Counted from the first letter of the stretch, positions 7,776-16,889 are shown. The stretch is DNA of 64,000 nt from Meiothermus sp. (GCF_026004115.1 NZ_BPIM01000001.1:1628501-1692500), one strand, 5' to 3'. Notes: generated by a model not told the origin, from the letters alone. Numbers and translations are program-made.

Positions 7776-9491
7776 ATGGGGGCTATGAGACGATTCTTGC
7801 TTGTATTGGGAGTGCTGGGTTTGCTTGGGGGGATGGGTTGGTCGGCCTGGCAATGGTACGGATTTCTGCGACCTGGGCAGGACTTTGTAGACTTGCAGAG
7901 TATCGGAATTGTGCCGCTTAGTGTCTTGTGCGAACGAAAAATCCGGCCTCCGAAAGCCCGCTTGGATGCTGCTACCAGGCGATTGAAGGCTCAGCTTTTG
8001 GAAGCGGTCTACCGCCCGCTCAACCCTCGTGCCTCGGGGGAAGCCATTGTGCTCAATTACCACGATGTGTTCCCCAGGCACACTGCGGATAATGTCTGGT
8101 GGGACATAACCCCCCAGGAGTTCGAGCAGCAGCTCGCCTGGCTCAAGGCCAGGGGCGCTCGTTTTATTACCCTCGATCAACTTCGCCGACACCTGACCCT
8201 GAACGCGCCTTTGCCAAAAAATCCTGTAGCCCTCACTTTCGACGACAACCACCAGGGCTTCTACGAGCATATCTATCCCATCCTCAAACGTGAAAAAATC
8301 CCGGCGGCCATGTTTGTCCACACCGATTTCGTGGGGCGCGGAGGGCCCCGGGCCCGCATGAACTGGGCCACACTGCGCAAACTGGATCGAGAAGGGCTGG
8401 TGACGATTGGTTCCCATACCGCCTCGCACCGCGACCTGACCCAGCTCGCGCAGCCGGAGCAGCGTCGGGAGCTTTTGGAGTCGAAGTGGGCGCTGGAACG
8501 CCAATTAGGCCGCCCGGTGGTCTACGTTGCCTATCCCGAAGGCAAGGCCGATGCCCTGACCCTCAAACTGGCCCGCGAGGCGGGCTATGTCATGGGCTTC
8601 ACCACAGACTGGCGCCTGCCGGGCGACTCGCCGGATATGCTGGCCATTGGCCGCTACATCCAGACCCAGATGCCCCGCGCGTGGTATACCCTCAACCCCG
8701 AGGACAAACCCCAAGAGCGGATCGGCATTGTGGAGCGCCGCCTGAAAGAAACACCCGTGCGCCTGGAGTACCGCCGCGACCTGGGCGTGCGCTGGGCCAT
8801 GATTCGGGGGGGGCGGGCCGAAAGCCGGCTCTCGAGCTACCGCGAGAGTGTGCGCGACTTTGTACAGCAGGCTGGAGCGGTGGCCGGCATCAACGGCACC
8901 TTTTTTGCCGACCCTGACCTCAAAGCCCAGGACAACACCATGGTAGGGCCCATTGTGGCAGCGCCCAAACGCTTTTTCATTCCGGAGCGCAACCCTTATG
9001 TGATGTACCGGATTGTGGAGCGCCCCCTGGTGGCCTGGAACCCCAAACGCATGATTTTTGTGCCGCTTAAGTTCGACATGAACCGGCCCGACTCGATCCG
9101 GCGCTTCATGCCGGACTATACCGACCTTTTTGTGGGCGGAGTCTGGATGGTGCGGGGGGGCAAGGCGGTCTGGCCGCTCAAGAACCCCCCCGCCGACCAC
9201 TGGGAACCCCGCCCCAGGGTGTTTTTTGGCTATGCCCAGGGCGAGCCGGTGCTGGGCGCCTCCTTGCAGCCGGTGAGCACAGCCCTGCTGGCCCGGATGG
9301 CCGCAGCGGCGGGAGTCGAAGAGGCTGTCTTGTTGGATTCGGGTTACTCGACCTCGCTGGTGTACCAGGACCGGTTGGTGGCAGTGGGTCGGCGGTGGGA
9401 CGGGGTGCCCAGCCGACCGGTACCGCATGCCATTGTGCTTTTGGGGCAGCTCGAGCAGGCCCGGAGCCCTACTGCTGCCAGACAGAACTAA
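7776..9491 (+). CDS. Polysaccharide deacetylase fused to phosphodiester glycosidase (NAGPA) domain
   Basis: Membrane-anchored two-domain enzyme, 571 residues. An N-terminal helix (residues 5-27) is followed by a NodB-type deacetylase domain with LTFDDN (about residues 152-158) and the metal-binding SHTASH (213-218), plus AYPEGK. From about residue 340 there is a NAGPA/DUF2233-like domain: AGINGTFFADPD near 371-382 and LLDSGYSTSLVY near the end. The first domain would remove N-acetyl groups from an extracellular glycan and the second would cleave a sugar phosphodiester or related bond. ATG 7785 is an alternative start. It lies in the cassette bracketed by inverted repeats. Confidence 0.85.
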   Translation: MGAMRRFLLVLGVLGLLGGMGWSAWQWYGFLRPGQDFVDLQSIGIVPLSVLCERKIRPPKARLDAATRRLKAQLLEAVYRPLNPRASGEAIVLNYHDVFPRHTADNVWWDITPQEFEQQLAWLKARGARFITLDQLRRHLTLNAPLPKNPVALTFDDNHQGFYEHIYPILKREKIPAAMFVHTDFVGRGGPRARMNWATLRKLDREGLVTIGSHTASHRDLTQLAQPEQRRELLESKWALERQLGRPVVYVAYPEGKADALTLKLAREAGYVMGFTTDWRLPGDSPDMLAIGRYIQTQMPRAWYTLNPEDKPQERIGIVERRLKETPVRLEYRRDLGVRWAMIRGGRAESRLSSYRESVRDFVQQAGAVAGINGTFFADPDLKAQDNTMVGPIVAAPKRFFIPERNPYVMYRIVERPLVAWNPKRMIFVPLKFDMNRPDSIRRFMPDYTDLFVGGVWMVRGGKAVWPLKNPPADHWEPRPRVFFGYAQGEPVLGASLQPVSTALLARMAAAAGVEEAVLLDSGYSTSLVYQDRLVAVGRRWDGVPSRPVPHAIVLLGQLEQARSPTAARQN

Positions 9492-9551
9492 TCGGCTACA
9501 GAGCTAAGAGACTGTCTGAGAAGGCTCTAGGAAGCCAATCTTCTAACCATA

Positions 9552-9768
9552 ATACCGATCCAAACCAGAGACCCCCAGAGGCTATCTTTTTGAATCCTAG
9601 AGCACCCCCCGCCCTTTCGGTCGGCGAAGAAAGCGTCTGCCTTCCAAGGGGCGGTATCGCCCTCCGCTACGCGGATAACTTCCAAGGGGCTTACGCCCTC
9701 CGCTACGCGGATAACTTCGGCCCTGTTAGTTCGCCGCCATCCGGCGCCGAACTAACCGAATCTGGTAT
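9552..9768 (-). repeat. Structured MITE-like repeat, copy 2 (inverted)
   Basis: Reverse-complement relative of the element at 4594-4835, with the same ATACC/GGTAT ends. It carries two 38-bp-type units (9645-9682 and a 36-bp variant 9683-9718). The variant keeps a GGGC-GTAA-GCCC hairpin, so pairing is preserved although sequence changed. It lacks the inner right arm of copy 1 and has about 30 extra bases near 9606-9640. Confidence 0.75.
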
Positions 9769-9821
9769 CATAAGAACCTACCTGTTGCATTCCATTTGGC
9801 CTTGGCGAAAAACCTCCTCTT

Positions 9822-9852
9822 CTCCCCCAGCGGGGGAGGTCGGGTGGGGGCA
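9822..9852 (+). repeat. GC-rich dispersed repeat
   Basis: CTCCCCCAGCGGGGGAGG hairpin followed by a G-rich tail. A related sequence lies in inverse orientation at 27450-27479. Confidence 0.45.
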
Positions 9853-9952
9853 GTGCCCATCTGCGGAACCCTCTATCAAAACCTTTTCTTGCGAGCGACA
9901 TTTTGGATGATTGTTCGGAAAATTAGGAACTAAATAATATCAGACAGTCTCT

Positions 9953-10047
9953 CACAGTGAAACGTAATGTACCTGGCACAGTAAACCCCGCCGTACCGAG
10001 TATTCGTGGGTACCGCTCTAATCTGGGATCGAAATGAAGCTGCCTAT
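9953..10047. other. Intergenic, no gene seen
   Basis: Sequence between the element end and the stop codon of the diguanylate cyclase gene. Together with the element, 9492-10047 holds no supported coding region. Confidence 0.5.
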
Positions 10048-12336
10048 TTATGGCATTCCGCTCTCGGTTTCGCTGGTAGCGAAAATGCCCCTGGCTTTGG
10101 CTTCGTACATGCGGTTATCTGCCGCAATTAGGAGCGCATCCGGCGTTGCGCCATCTTCTGGATATGCGGCAAGTCCAATATCTGCTCGCAGGGGCAGTTT
10201 GTTAAAGCTTATCGACTCGATGGCATGGGCATAGCGGGAGGTGACCGCGAGCGCTTCATTTTTGCGGGTATGCGGGAAGATGGCTGCAAACTCATCGCCG
10301 CCCCAGCGGAACAGGTGGTCTCCCGAGCGCCGCTCCGCTTCAAGGTGTTCGGCCACTTTAATGAGGGCTAGGTCCCCGGTGGCGTGGCCCAGGGTGTCGT
10401 TGATGGTCTTGAAGCCCTTTAAGTCCATCACTGCTAAGGAAAGCGGATAGCCGTGCCGAACAGCCCGCTCGAGTTCTTCCCGCAAAATTTTGTCGAAGGC
10501 GCGTCGGTTGGGAAGCTTGGTAAGAGAGTCGGTGAGGGCGGCTTCCTCCAGTAGGCGGTGGATTCTGCTATCGTGCAGCAGTGTAGCCAAGGGAGAAGCG
10601 AAAAACTGCGCTGCGCGCAGGCTATCCTCCCCGAAACCCTGGGCGTCGTGCAGGTTATCTAAGTTAAGGTAGGCCAACACCTGGCCTTGATAAGGGATGG
10701 GCAGGCAAAGGTTGGCCTGAATTTCCTGAACCTTGCCAGCAGAGTCCATAATTTCCTGAGGTGCTGTTTCGTAGCTGACCTCTGCAATGGCTTTGGTTTT
10801 TGTGCTCAAAATGCGAGGCTCCCCCTGGCATGAACTCTCCTCCCCCAAACCGTACCATTTGAGCATGTCTGTGTGGCTAAAAGGTGTGGCCTGCAATGCC
10901 TCGAGGTCGTACCCTACAGCGGCTTTGTATCGGTAGAGCCCCTGCTCCAGTACCAACAAGCTTCCCGCTTCGCTGCCTGGCACCTGGCCGATGGCTTCCT
11001 CCAGTACCCGCTGATAGAGGTTCTCTGAGGGCTGCTCCAGCAGTTCCTGCAGCAGACTATTAGTAACTTCATGCCGGAATTTCTCTACCAAACGCTCAAA
11101 CCCAATGCCCAGGGTTTGACAAAAAAGCTGCAGTAGCTCCCGCTCTGCATTGCGCCAGACTCTTTCGCTGCGTGTACCTGTAACCAAGACAAAGCGGCTT
11201 CGATTGGAGCCGGAGGTCGGGACGGGGTGGGCCACAAAAGTGCGCCAGTCCAGCGCCTGCAAAGCACGAACCCCGTAGGGCTCTGCTGCGTAGTGCTGTG
11301 TGAAAAAGGGCTTTCCCGAGGCGTACACATCCCAGGCCAGGCCCTGCCCGTACGGCAGCCCGTCCCGCAAAACCTCCAATAAGCTGGCTTCGGTCACTCC
11401 CTGGTAAGCAATAGCTTGCATGTGGGCCCCTCGAGCCTCCCAGATCACCCCGGCCTCGAGGGAGAGGCCTTGCAGCAGCAGCGAGAGGGCCATTTCCGAA
11501 GCCTCCTTAAGGGAATGTACTTTTTGCAGCCCCACCGCGAGGTCGGAAAGTAGGTAACGTACCTCGAGGTCGCTCAGCCGGTCTAGTTGAAGGCTGACCG
11601 CTTCGGCAAACCTCACTAAGCCCTCTATTTCCTCGGGTAAAAATGGCTTGATCTTCTCCAGATTGAGTACCGCCACCACCTCCCCTCGCTCGTAAAGGGG
11701 AAGGGCCAGCTCGGCCAGGGTGGAAAAGCCCGAGGCGCCAATGAAGGCCGGCTCTTTCCGTACGTTCTGTACGCATACCGGCTTGCCTTCACGAAACGCT
11801 TGTCCTACCACACCCTGGGCCGAAACCTTGTGGAGGCCAAGGGCCGGAGCACTAGCCAGCAACAGAAAAGCTTGTTCCTGAGGCAACCAGACGCTTACGT
11901 GACCGCCCGACACTAAATGGTTCAGGCGCTGCGGAAGGTTTTCCAGGAGGGTACGGCGGTTTTCGAGTGCAGGAAGAACCTCCAGGGCCGCCGCAATGAG
12001 CTGGTGGCTGCGAAGCAAAGCTTTGGCACGGCGGTGGGCCCTGCGAAGGCTTTCTCCCACCCCATAAGCAATCGTTGCAGATAGCAGTAGCAATGCACCA
12101 TCGAGAGCCTCAAACCCCCCTGTGAGCGCCAGGAGAAAAGCGGATGCTCCAGCGGCCAGAAGCCCCCAAAGCAGGCCATAAACGCTGGCCGTGGTGGCTG
12201 TAAAAATCATGAGGAAAGGAAGTTGATAAGAAAGATAAGAACCCAAAAAATGCAAAATCAGCGCGCCCAACACTGCGCCAATGGCAACCATCCCATAAGA
12301 AAGAGTCCATAGGAAGCGGTTGGGCATCGGGCTCAA
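10048..12336 (-). CDS. Membrane diguanylate cyclase with GAF domains
   Basis: Makes cyclic di-GMP from two GTP. It has 762 residues: an N-terminal membrane region of three to four helices (about 8-95), two to three GAF-like sensory segments (about 110-590), and a C-terminal GGDEF domain with GGDEF at 679-683. RSGD five residues before it is the allosteric inhibitory site, so the enzyme looks active and product-inhibited. The start is TTG at 12336, five bases after AGGAGG, overlapping the stop codon of the upstream EAL gene. Coupled translation of opposing enzymes is implied. Confidence 0.9.
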   Translation of the reverse strand: MSPMPNRFLWTLSYGMVAIGAVLGALILHFLGSYLSYQLPFLMIFTATTASVYGLLWGLLAAGASAFLLALTGGFEALDGALLLLSATIAYGVGESLRRAHRRAKALLRSHQLIAAALEVLPALENRRTLLENLPQRLNHLVSGGHVSVWLPQEQAFLLLASAPALGLHKVSAQGVVGQAFREGKPVCVQNVRKEPAFIGASGFSTLAELALPLYERGEVVAVLNLEKIKPFLPEEIEGLVRFAEAVSLQLDRLSDLEVRYLLSDLAVGLQKVHSLKEASEMALSLLLQGLSLEAGVIWEARGAHMQAIAYQGVTEASLLEVLRDGLPYGQGLAWDVYASGKPFFTQHYAAEPYGVRALQALDWRTFVAHPVPTSGSNRSRFVLVTGTRSERVWRNAERELLQLFCQTLGIGFERLVEKFRHEVTNSLLQELLEQPSENLYQRVLEEAIGQVPGSEAGSLLVLEQGLYRYKAAVGYDLEALQATPFSHTDMLKWYGLGEESSCQGEPRILSTKTKAIAEVSYETAPQEIMDSAGKVQEIQANLCLPIPYQGQVLAYLNLDNLHDAQGFGEDSLRAAQFFASPLATLLHDSRIHRLLEEAALTDSLTKLPNRRAFDKILREELERAVRHGYPLSLAVMDLKGFKTINDTLGHATGDLALIKVAEHLEAERRSGDHLFRWGGDEFAAIFPHTRKNEALAVTSRYAHAIESISFNKLPLRADIGLAAYPEDGATPDALLIAADNRMYEAKARGIFATSETESGMP

Positions 12337-14480
12337 GCTTTCCTCCTCTCCAAGACCGTGGCTGCGGGCCGGCCCAGCAGATAGCCCTGCCCCAGCGAGA
12401 AACCTTCTGCCAAAAGGAACCGACGCTGTGCCTCGGTCTCAATGCCCTCGACGATGATCTCAAGTCCCAAGGCGCTTCCCAAGCCCTGCACCGCCTTCAT
12501 AAGGCGGGCTTCGGAGGTTCCGGGGGAGGGGTTGGGGCCCAGGCTTTTTACAAACCCCTGATCCAGCTTGATGGCCGCCAGCGGTAAGCGGGCGATTTGA
12601 TCCAGGGAGGAAAAACCGGTGCCGAAGTCGTCGAGGTGGAGGGAATACCCCCGGCGGGCCAAGTCCTGGAGCACCGCAAGACGGCCCTCGTCGAGCAGTA
12701 CCTGTTCGGTTACCTCGAGGGCAAGTTGCTGCGGGGCCAGACCATGGCGTTGCAGATGATGGGCGATGCGGTTGGGAAGGGCTGGCTCAAGCTGGCTGCC
12801 TGCCAGGTTCACCGCCACCGGAAGCCCCCACTGAGCGGCACGGGCCACTGCCTCGCCAAGTATCCAGTCACCCAGTTCAATCATCCAACCGTCCTCTTCC
12901 ACGATGGACACAAACCGCCCCGGGGAAATCAGGCCCCGCTCCGGATGCTGCCAGCGCAAGAGGGCCTCGAGGTGCTGCAATTGCCCATCAGCCAGACGTC
13001 GAATAGGCTGAAAGTGAAGGAAAAAATCCAGGGGCGCACCACCACCCGCTTTGAGCGGCCGCAGCGCCAGTGCCAGGGCTTGATGTAGCCAGTCGTCCTC
13101 GAGGGTGTTTTGCCTCAGGAACGGCTCATAAATAGAGATGCCCCCGGGTTGCCGCACTTGTTGCAGGGCAGCTTCGGCAGCCTCGGGAAGCTCGTGCAGG
13201 GCGATCTCCGGGCGGGCTAAGGCCACACCCACCCGCGGATTAAAGTCGAGCTGTGGCCAGCGGGAAGCAAGCTGTGCCTGCGCCTGCGCTTGTAGCCTGG
13301 CCAGTACCGCCATAACCTCCGAGGAGGTCTCGACACCTTCCAGTAGCAGCCAGAACAAATCCCGGTCGAAAGCCAGGCGGTCATCTGAGCGTAGCTCAGA
13401 CTTCAGCAGGTCTGTAATGGAGCGCACCACAGCCGCCCAGACGCCCTCCCCTTCTAGCCGCCGGATACGCTCCAGCGAGCGGCAGTGCAAAGCCACCAGG
13501 GCTTTAGGCGTCAGGGACTCCACCAGCACTTCCTTCAGGCTGTGGAGGTTGTCCAGACCGGTCTGGGGGTCGCGGTAGCGACCCAGACGCACCTCCTCCT
13601 GCAGTTCGTTTCCGTAAAGCAGCCAGGCCACGTGGTGGGCCAGACCCTCCAGATGGCGCACGTCGGTCTCGTCGAAGGCGTCGGCGCGTTCGAAGTGATC
13701 GAGGTACAAGTAGGCCCTTGGAACCCCTTTGACCACCACCGGCGTGGCCAGCATAGCCTGGATCTCGCTCGCGCGCCCCGGCCCTTCCAGCAGATCCCGG
13801 CGTTCAGGGTCGAGCCGGCTATTGAAGCGGGCGATGTCGGTCTGGGTAAAGACCTTAGCCTGGATGTGCTGGCTGAGCGAGAGGGGTTCTTGGGGGTACA
13901 AGACCACCCTTTGCAAGGCTTCCAGGTCATAGCCCCAGGCCGCCACAAAGCGAAAGTGGCCTTCGGGTTGGAGGAGGGTAGCGCTACCGGCCTGCGCCAC
14001 CGGCACCACCCTAAAAGCTGCCTCCAGGGCCCGCCGCAGTACTTCGGTTGAGCAGAGCGCCTCTTTGAGCCCCGAGGCCAGGAGTTCTACGGATGCCTCC
14101 TGAAAGCGGGCCTGCCGGTAAGAATCGCTGATATCGTAGCCTGCGCACTGAATGCCCACCGGTTGGCCTTCTGGGTCTAACACCGCCACCAACTCCCAGC
14201 GGCTGCGGTTCCAGGCCTTCTCGAGCGGCTTGCTAAACTCTACCCAGCAGGACCGAAGGGGGTTTTCGAGGATTCTATTGACAGTAGAGAGCACCAGCGG
14301 CAGGTCTTCTTTGGCCACATGCTGCAATGCGCTGGCCCCTAGCGGCAGGGCAGGCAGCCCCATGTAGTTCAGATAGGCCTGGTTGGCATAGGTAAGGCGC
14401 CCCTCGAGGTCGGTGCGCACCACCATGATCCCCCGGGTTGTGCCAAGGGGATCCTCAAGGGGAGTCTTTTGAATCGACAC
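12333..14480 (-). CDS. c-di-GMP phosphodiesterase with PAS, GAF, degenerate GGDEF and EAL domains
   Basis: Signalling protein of 715 residues that should hydrolyse cyclic di-GMP. Order: PAS (about 10-120), GAF (130-290), a degenerate GGDEF domain (295-450, motif replaced by DRDLF) and EAL (485-708). Catalytic EAL motifs are intact: EALLRW at 505, EVTE near 589, DDFGTG at about 617, IKLD and EGIE near 678. It starts at GTG 14480 with GGGAGGGT upstream. Its GAF segment resembles the third sensory segment of the downstream cyclase (shared GYDLEALQ), suggesting common ancestry. No membrane segment is seen. Confidence 0.9.
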   Translation of the reverse strand: MSIQKTPLEDPLGTTRGIMVVRTDLEGRLTYANQAYLNYMGLPALPLGASALQHVAKEDLPLVLSTVNRILENPLRSCWVEFSKPLEKAWNRSRWELVAVLDPEGQPVGIQCAGYDISDSYRQARFQEASVELLASGLKEALCSTEVLRRALEAAFRVVPVAQAGSATLLQPEGHFRFVAAWGYDLEALQRVVLYPQEPLSLSQHIQAKVFTQTDIARFNSRLDPERRDLLEGPGRASEIQAMLATPVVVKGVPRAYLYLDHFERADAFDETDVRHLEGLAHHVAWLLYGNELQEEVRLGRYRDPQTGLDNLHSLKEVLVESLTPKALVALHCRSLERIRRLEGEGVWAAVVRSITDLLKSELRSDDRLAFDRDLFWLLLEGVETSSEVMAVLARLQAQAQAQLASRWPQLDFNPRVGVALARPEIALHELPEAAEAALQQVRQPGGISIYEPFLRQNTLEDDWLHQALALALRPLKAGGGAPLDFFLHFQPIRRLADGQLQHLEALLRWQHPERGLISPGRFVSIVEEDGWMIELGDWILGEAVARAAQWGLPVAVNLAGSQLEPALPNRIAHHLQRHGLAPQQLALEVTEQVLLDEGRLAVLQDLARRGYSLHLDDFGTGFSSLDQIARLPLAAIKLDQGFVKSLGPNPSPGTSEARLMKAVQGLGSALGLEIIVEGIETEAQRRFLLAEGFSLGQGYLLGRPAATVLERRKA

Positions 14481-14670
14481 GGCCGACCCTCCCAGATGCT
14501 TTAGGTGCGCCTGTGGTTTGTTCTAAAGACATGATTTCCACCCCTGTCTTTGATGGTAGCCAATCTGGCCTCGTGGGGCGGGTCATCTGAACACACCCAG
14601 GGCTCGAAGCGGCCTCGCTTCCTTTGGGACGGCCCTTGCTGTACCCATGGGCCACATTCAGGCCCGTGCT

Positions 14671-15852
14671 TTATAACTCGTCTTCAAAGAGTGCTTCCCA
14701 GGTTTGCTGACGGCGGATGATTTCCCAGTTTTGACCGGTCCACAGCAGCTCGGCGGGGCGCGGGGTGTCGAGGTAGTTGCTGCTCATGCTGCTGGCGTAG
14801 GCCCCCCCTTGCAAAATGGCCAGCAAATCGCCCTCCTGGGGTTCGGGCAGGGTGATATCCCGCGCCAGCACATCCCCCGACTCGCAAGCCGGGCCTGCCA
14901 GGTCGTAGGTTTCTTGGAGGGGGTTTTTGTAGAGCGGTTCGACCGGGTGGATGGCGCCATAAAGCATGGGCCGGATCAACTGACCCATGCCCGCGTCAAT
15001 GAGCAGATAGTTGCGCCGGGTGCGCTTGACGCCCCAGCAGCGCGTGACCAGCACCCCAGCCTCGGCGACCAGGTAACGCCCCGGCTCGAGCCATAGCTCG
15101 GCGCTGTGCTTGCGGGCCAGTGCGATAGCCTGTGTTCCTACCTCGCCCAGGTCGAGGCCCAGGCCAAAACCACCCCCCAGGTTCATCACCTGAAAGGGGC
15201 CGTGGGTGCGGTAAAGCTCGTCCATCACCCGGTAGCCCGCCGAGTAGTCTTCGGGGTGCTCGAGGGCCGACCCCAGGTGAATGTGCAGGCCCAGCACTTC
15301 CAGGTGGCTGTGGCGGGCTTGCTCGAGGGCGGCCCCTACCTCTTCCGGCAGGATGCCAAACTTGCTCTCGCCGCGCCCGGTGGCCAGATGGTCGTGGGTG
15401 GCGATGGGCAGGTCGGGGTTGACCCGCAAGAGAACCTGGGCCTTGGGCAGTAGCTTGGCTACCCGATTGAGGTCGGCCAGGGAATCGAGGCCCAGAATCG
15501 GGATGCCCGCCAGGTTCAGTTCTTTGAGCATGGCCGGGGTCTTGACCGGCCCATTCAACAACACCTCATTGCGCCGGAAGCCGGCCTTGTACGCCCGGTA
15601 GACCTCGCCCAGGCTTACGGCCTCCACAAAAGCCCCCCGCTCCAGCAGCCGCCGTAGCAGGCCCAGGCGGGGGTTGGCCTTCATGGCATAGAAAATTTCA
15701 GCACCCGGAAAGGCTTTTTGCAGACGCTCCAGCCGCTCCAGAATGACCTGCAGGTCGTAGGCGTAAAAAGGGGTGGGGAAGAGGCGGGCCGCTTCCTTGA
15801 GGGCTTCTCTAAACTCAGGTCGCAGGGCGGTGTAGGATTGGGACATGCTCAT
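14671..15852 (-). CDS. lysA: Diaminopimelate decarboxylase-like PLP enzyme
   Basis: PLP-dependent decarboxylase of the alanine-racemase-fold group, 393 residues, expected to convert meso-diaminopimelate to lysine. It shows the PLP lysine motif FYAMKANP (about residues 54-61), NLGGGFG, EPGRYLVAEAG and the C-terminal CESGDVLARD with SMSSNYL. The start ATG at 15852 has GAGGGG upstream; ATG 15846 is possible. It overlaps head-to-head with the amidotransferase by 8 bp. Thermus makes lysine by the aminoadipate route, so the true substrate (for example a related amino acid) is open. Confidence 0.85.
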   Translation of the reverse strand: MSMSQSYTALRPEFREALKEAARLFPTPFYAYDLQVILERLERLQKAFPGAEIFYAMKANPRLGLLRRLLERGAFVEAVSLGEVYRAYKAGFRRNEVLLNGPVKTPAMLKELNLAGIPILGLDSLADLNRVAKLLPKAQVLLRVNPDLPIATHDHLATGRGESKFGILPEEVGAALEQARHSHLEVLGLHIHLGSALEHPEDYSAGYRVMDELYRTHGPFQVMNLGGGFGLGLDLGEVGTQAIALARKHSAELWLEPGRYLVAEAGVLVTRCWGVKRTRRNYLLIDAGMGQLIRPMLYGAIHPVEPLYKNPLQETYDLAGPACESGDVLARDITLPEPQEGDLLAILQGGAYASSMSSNYLDTPRPAELLWTGQNWEIIRRQQTWEALFEDEL

Positions 15853-16573
15853 CGGTGTGACCCCTCAATCGCGCAGCACAGAAGGTCTTTTTCGAACCAG
15901 AATCTGGGGCCTGCTCGAGCCCTACGTACGGGCTCTGGAAAGCCAGGGTGCGAGCATTGTAATCCTTCCCCCCCAGGCCAGCGATAGGCTGCCTGCCCTG
16001 CTGCACCAACTCGATGGGGTCTTGCTGCCCGGTGGGGTAGATGTAGACCCCGCGCATTTTGGCGAAGAGCCCATCCCGGAGATGGGCGAGGTGAGCCTGG
16101 AGCGCGATGCCATAGAGCTGTTTGTGGCCCGCTACACCGCCCAGCATGGCATCCCCACCCTGGGGGTTTGCCGGGGGGTACAGGTGATGAACGTAGCCCT
16201 GGGGGGTAACCTCTACCAGGATCTGCCCGCCCAGGGTTTCCGTAGCGTGCAACACTACCAGAAAGCCGAGCCGCCGGTGCTGGGCCACAGCGTCGAACAG
16301 ACGGGCCAGAGCCCCCTGAACAAGCTATTTGAGCCCCGTTTTCGGGTGAACTCGTACCACCACCAGGCCCTCAAAGATCTGGCCCCAGGGCTATGTCCGG
16401 TCGCCACCGCGCCCGATGGCATTGTGGAAGCAGTAGCCCTGGAGGGCCACCCCTTCTACCTGGGGGTGCAGTGGCACCCCGAGCTGCTCCCACAGCAGTG
16501 GGGTATTTTCCGTGCGCTGGTGGAGGCTGCTGTCGAACAGCGCTCAAGGGGTACCAAGATGCCTGTGCCATGA
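15845..16573 (+). CDS. Class I glutamine amidotransferase-like hydrolase (PuuD family)
   Basis: Peptidase C26 family, 242 residues, related to gamma-glutamyl-GABA hydrolase. The nucleophile elbow GVCRGVQVMN and the catalytic His-Glu in VQWHPE are present, together with LPGGVDVDP. Such enzymes cleave gamma-glutamyl amides. The start ATG at 15845 lies inside the first codons of the divergent lysA-like gene, so the two 5' ends overlap and their promoters must lie in each other's coding sequence. Ribosome site is weak. Confidence 0.85.
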   Translation: MLIGVTPQSRSTEGLFRTRIWGLLEPYVRALESQGASIVILPPQASDRLPALLHQLDGVLLPGGVDVDPAHFGEEPIPEMGEVSLERDAIELFVARYTAQHGIPTLGVCRGVQVMNVALGGNLYQDLPAQGFRSVQHYQKAEPPVLGHSVEQTGQSPLNKLFEPRFRVNSYHHQALKDLAPGLCPVATAPDGIVEAVALEGHPFYLGVQWHPELLPQQWGIFRALVEAAVEQRSRGTKMPVP

Positions 16574-16889
16574 GCACCCCGGAGATCTGCAATGAAGCAA
16601 GGTTTACGGCTCAACCATGTTGACGGACTCTTACGATGGGCTACGGACTTTGGATCACGGAGTTCGTTCCTTGACCGACAGAGCGAAGATGTGTGCTCTA
16701 TCGTTTTTGCTCCTGTGAGAGCCACCCTCAGATTCGCTTGCGTGCTGGATGAGGTTACCTATGAAAATTGAAGGAGCCTTAACCCGGCTGTGAGGATTTC
16801 TTAATGTCGTTTTGAACCACCCTACTTTTTGGTGCGCTATACACTAGGTTCAGTGCGGGTATCCTATGGTTTTATCCGGAGGTCAGGGC
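16574..16889. other. Intergenic region without a recognised gene
   Basis: About 300 bases with no supported coding region. Near the right end TATCCT (16861-16866) and TATACA (16838-16843) could serve as -10 boxes for the following gene, but no good -35 is seen. Confidence 0.4.

Larger units (their letters stand above)
9507..9952. mobile_element. Candidate decayed insertion element with 13-bp terminal inverted repeats
   Basis: AGAGACTGTCTGA at 9507-9519 is matched by its exact reverse complement at 9940-9952, giving a 446-bp interval. Ends of this kind are common in insertion sequences. No transposase frame is visible and no target duplication is evident. Copy 2 of the structured repeat lies nested inside. 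Confidence 0.55.

Noticed and set aside
12333..14480. Active GGDEF domain in the EAL protein
   Set aside because: The motif position reads DRDLF, without the glycines and acidic residues needed for cyclase activity.
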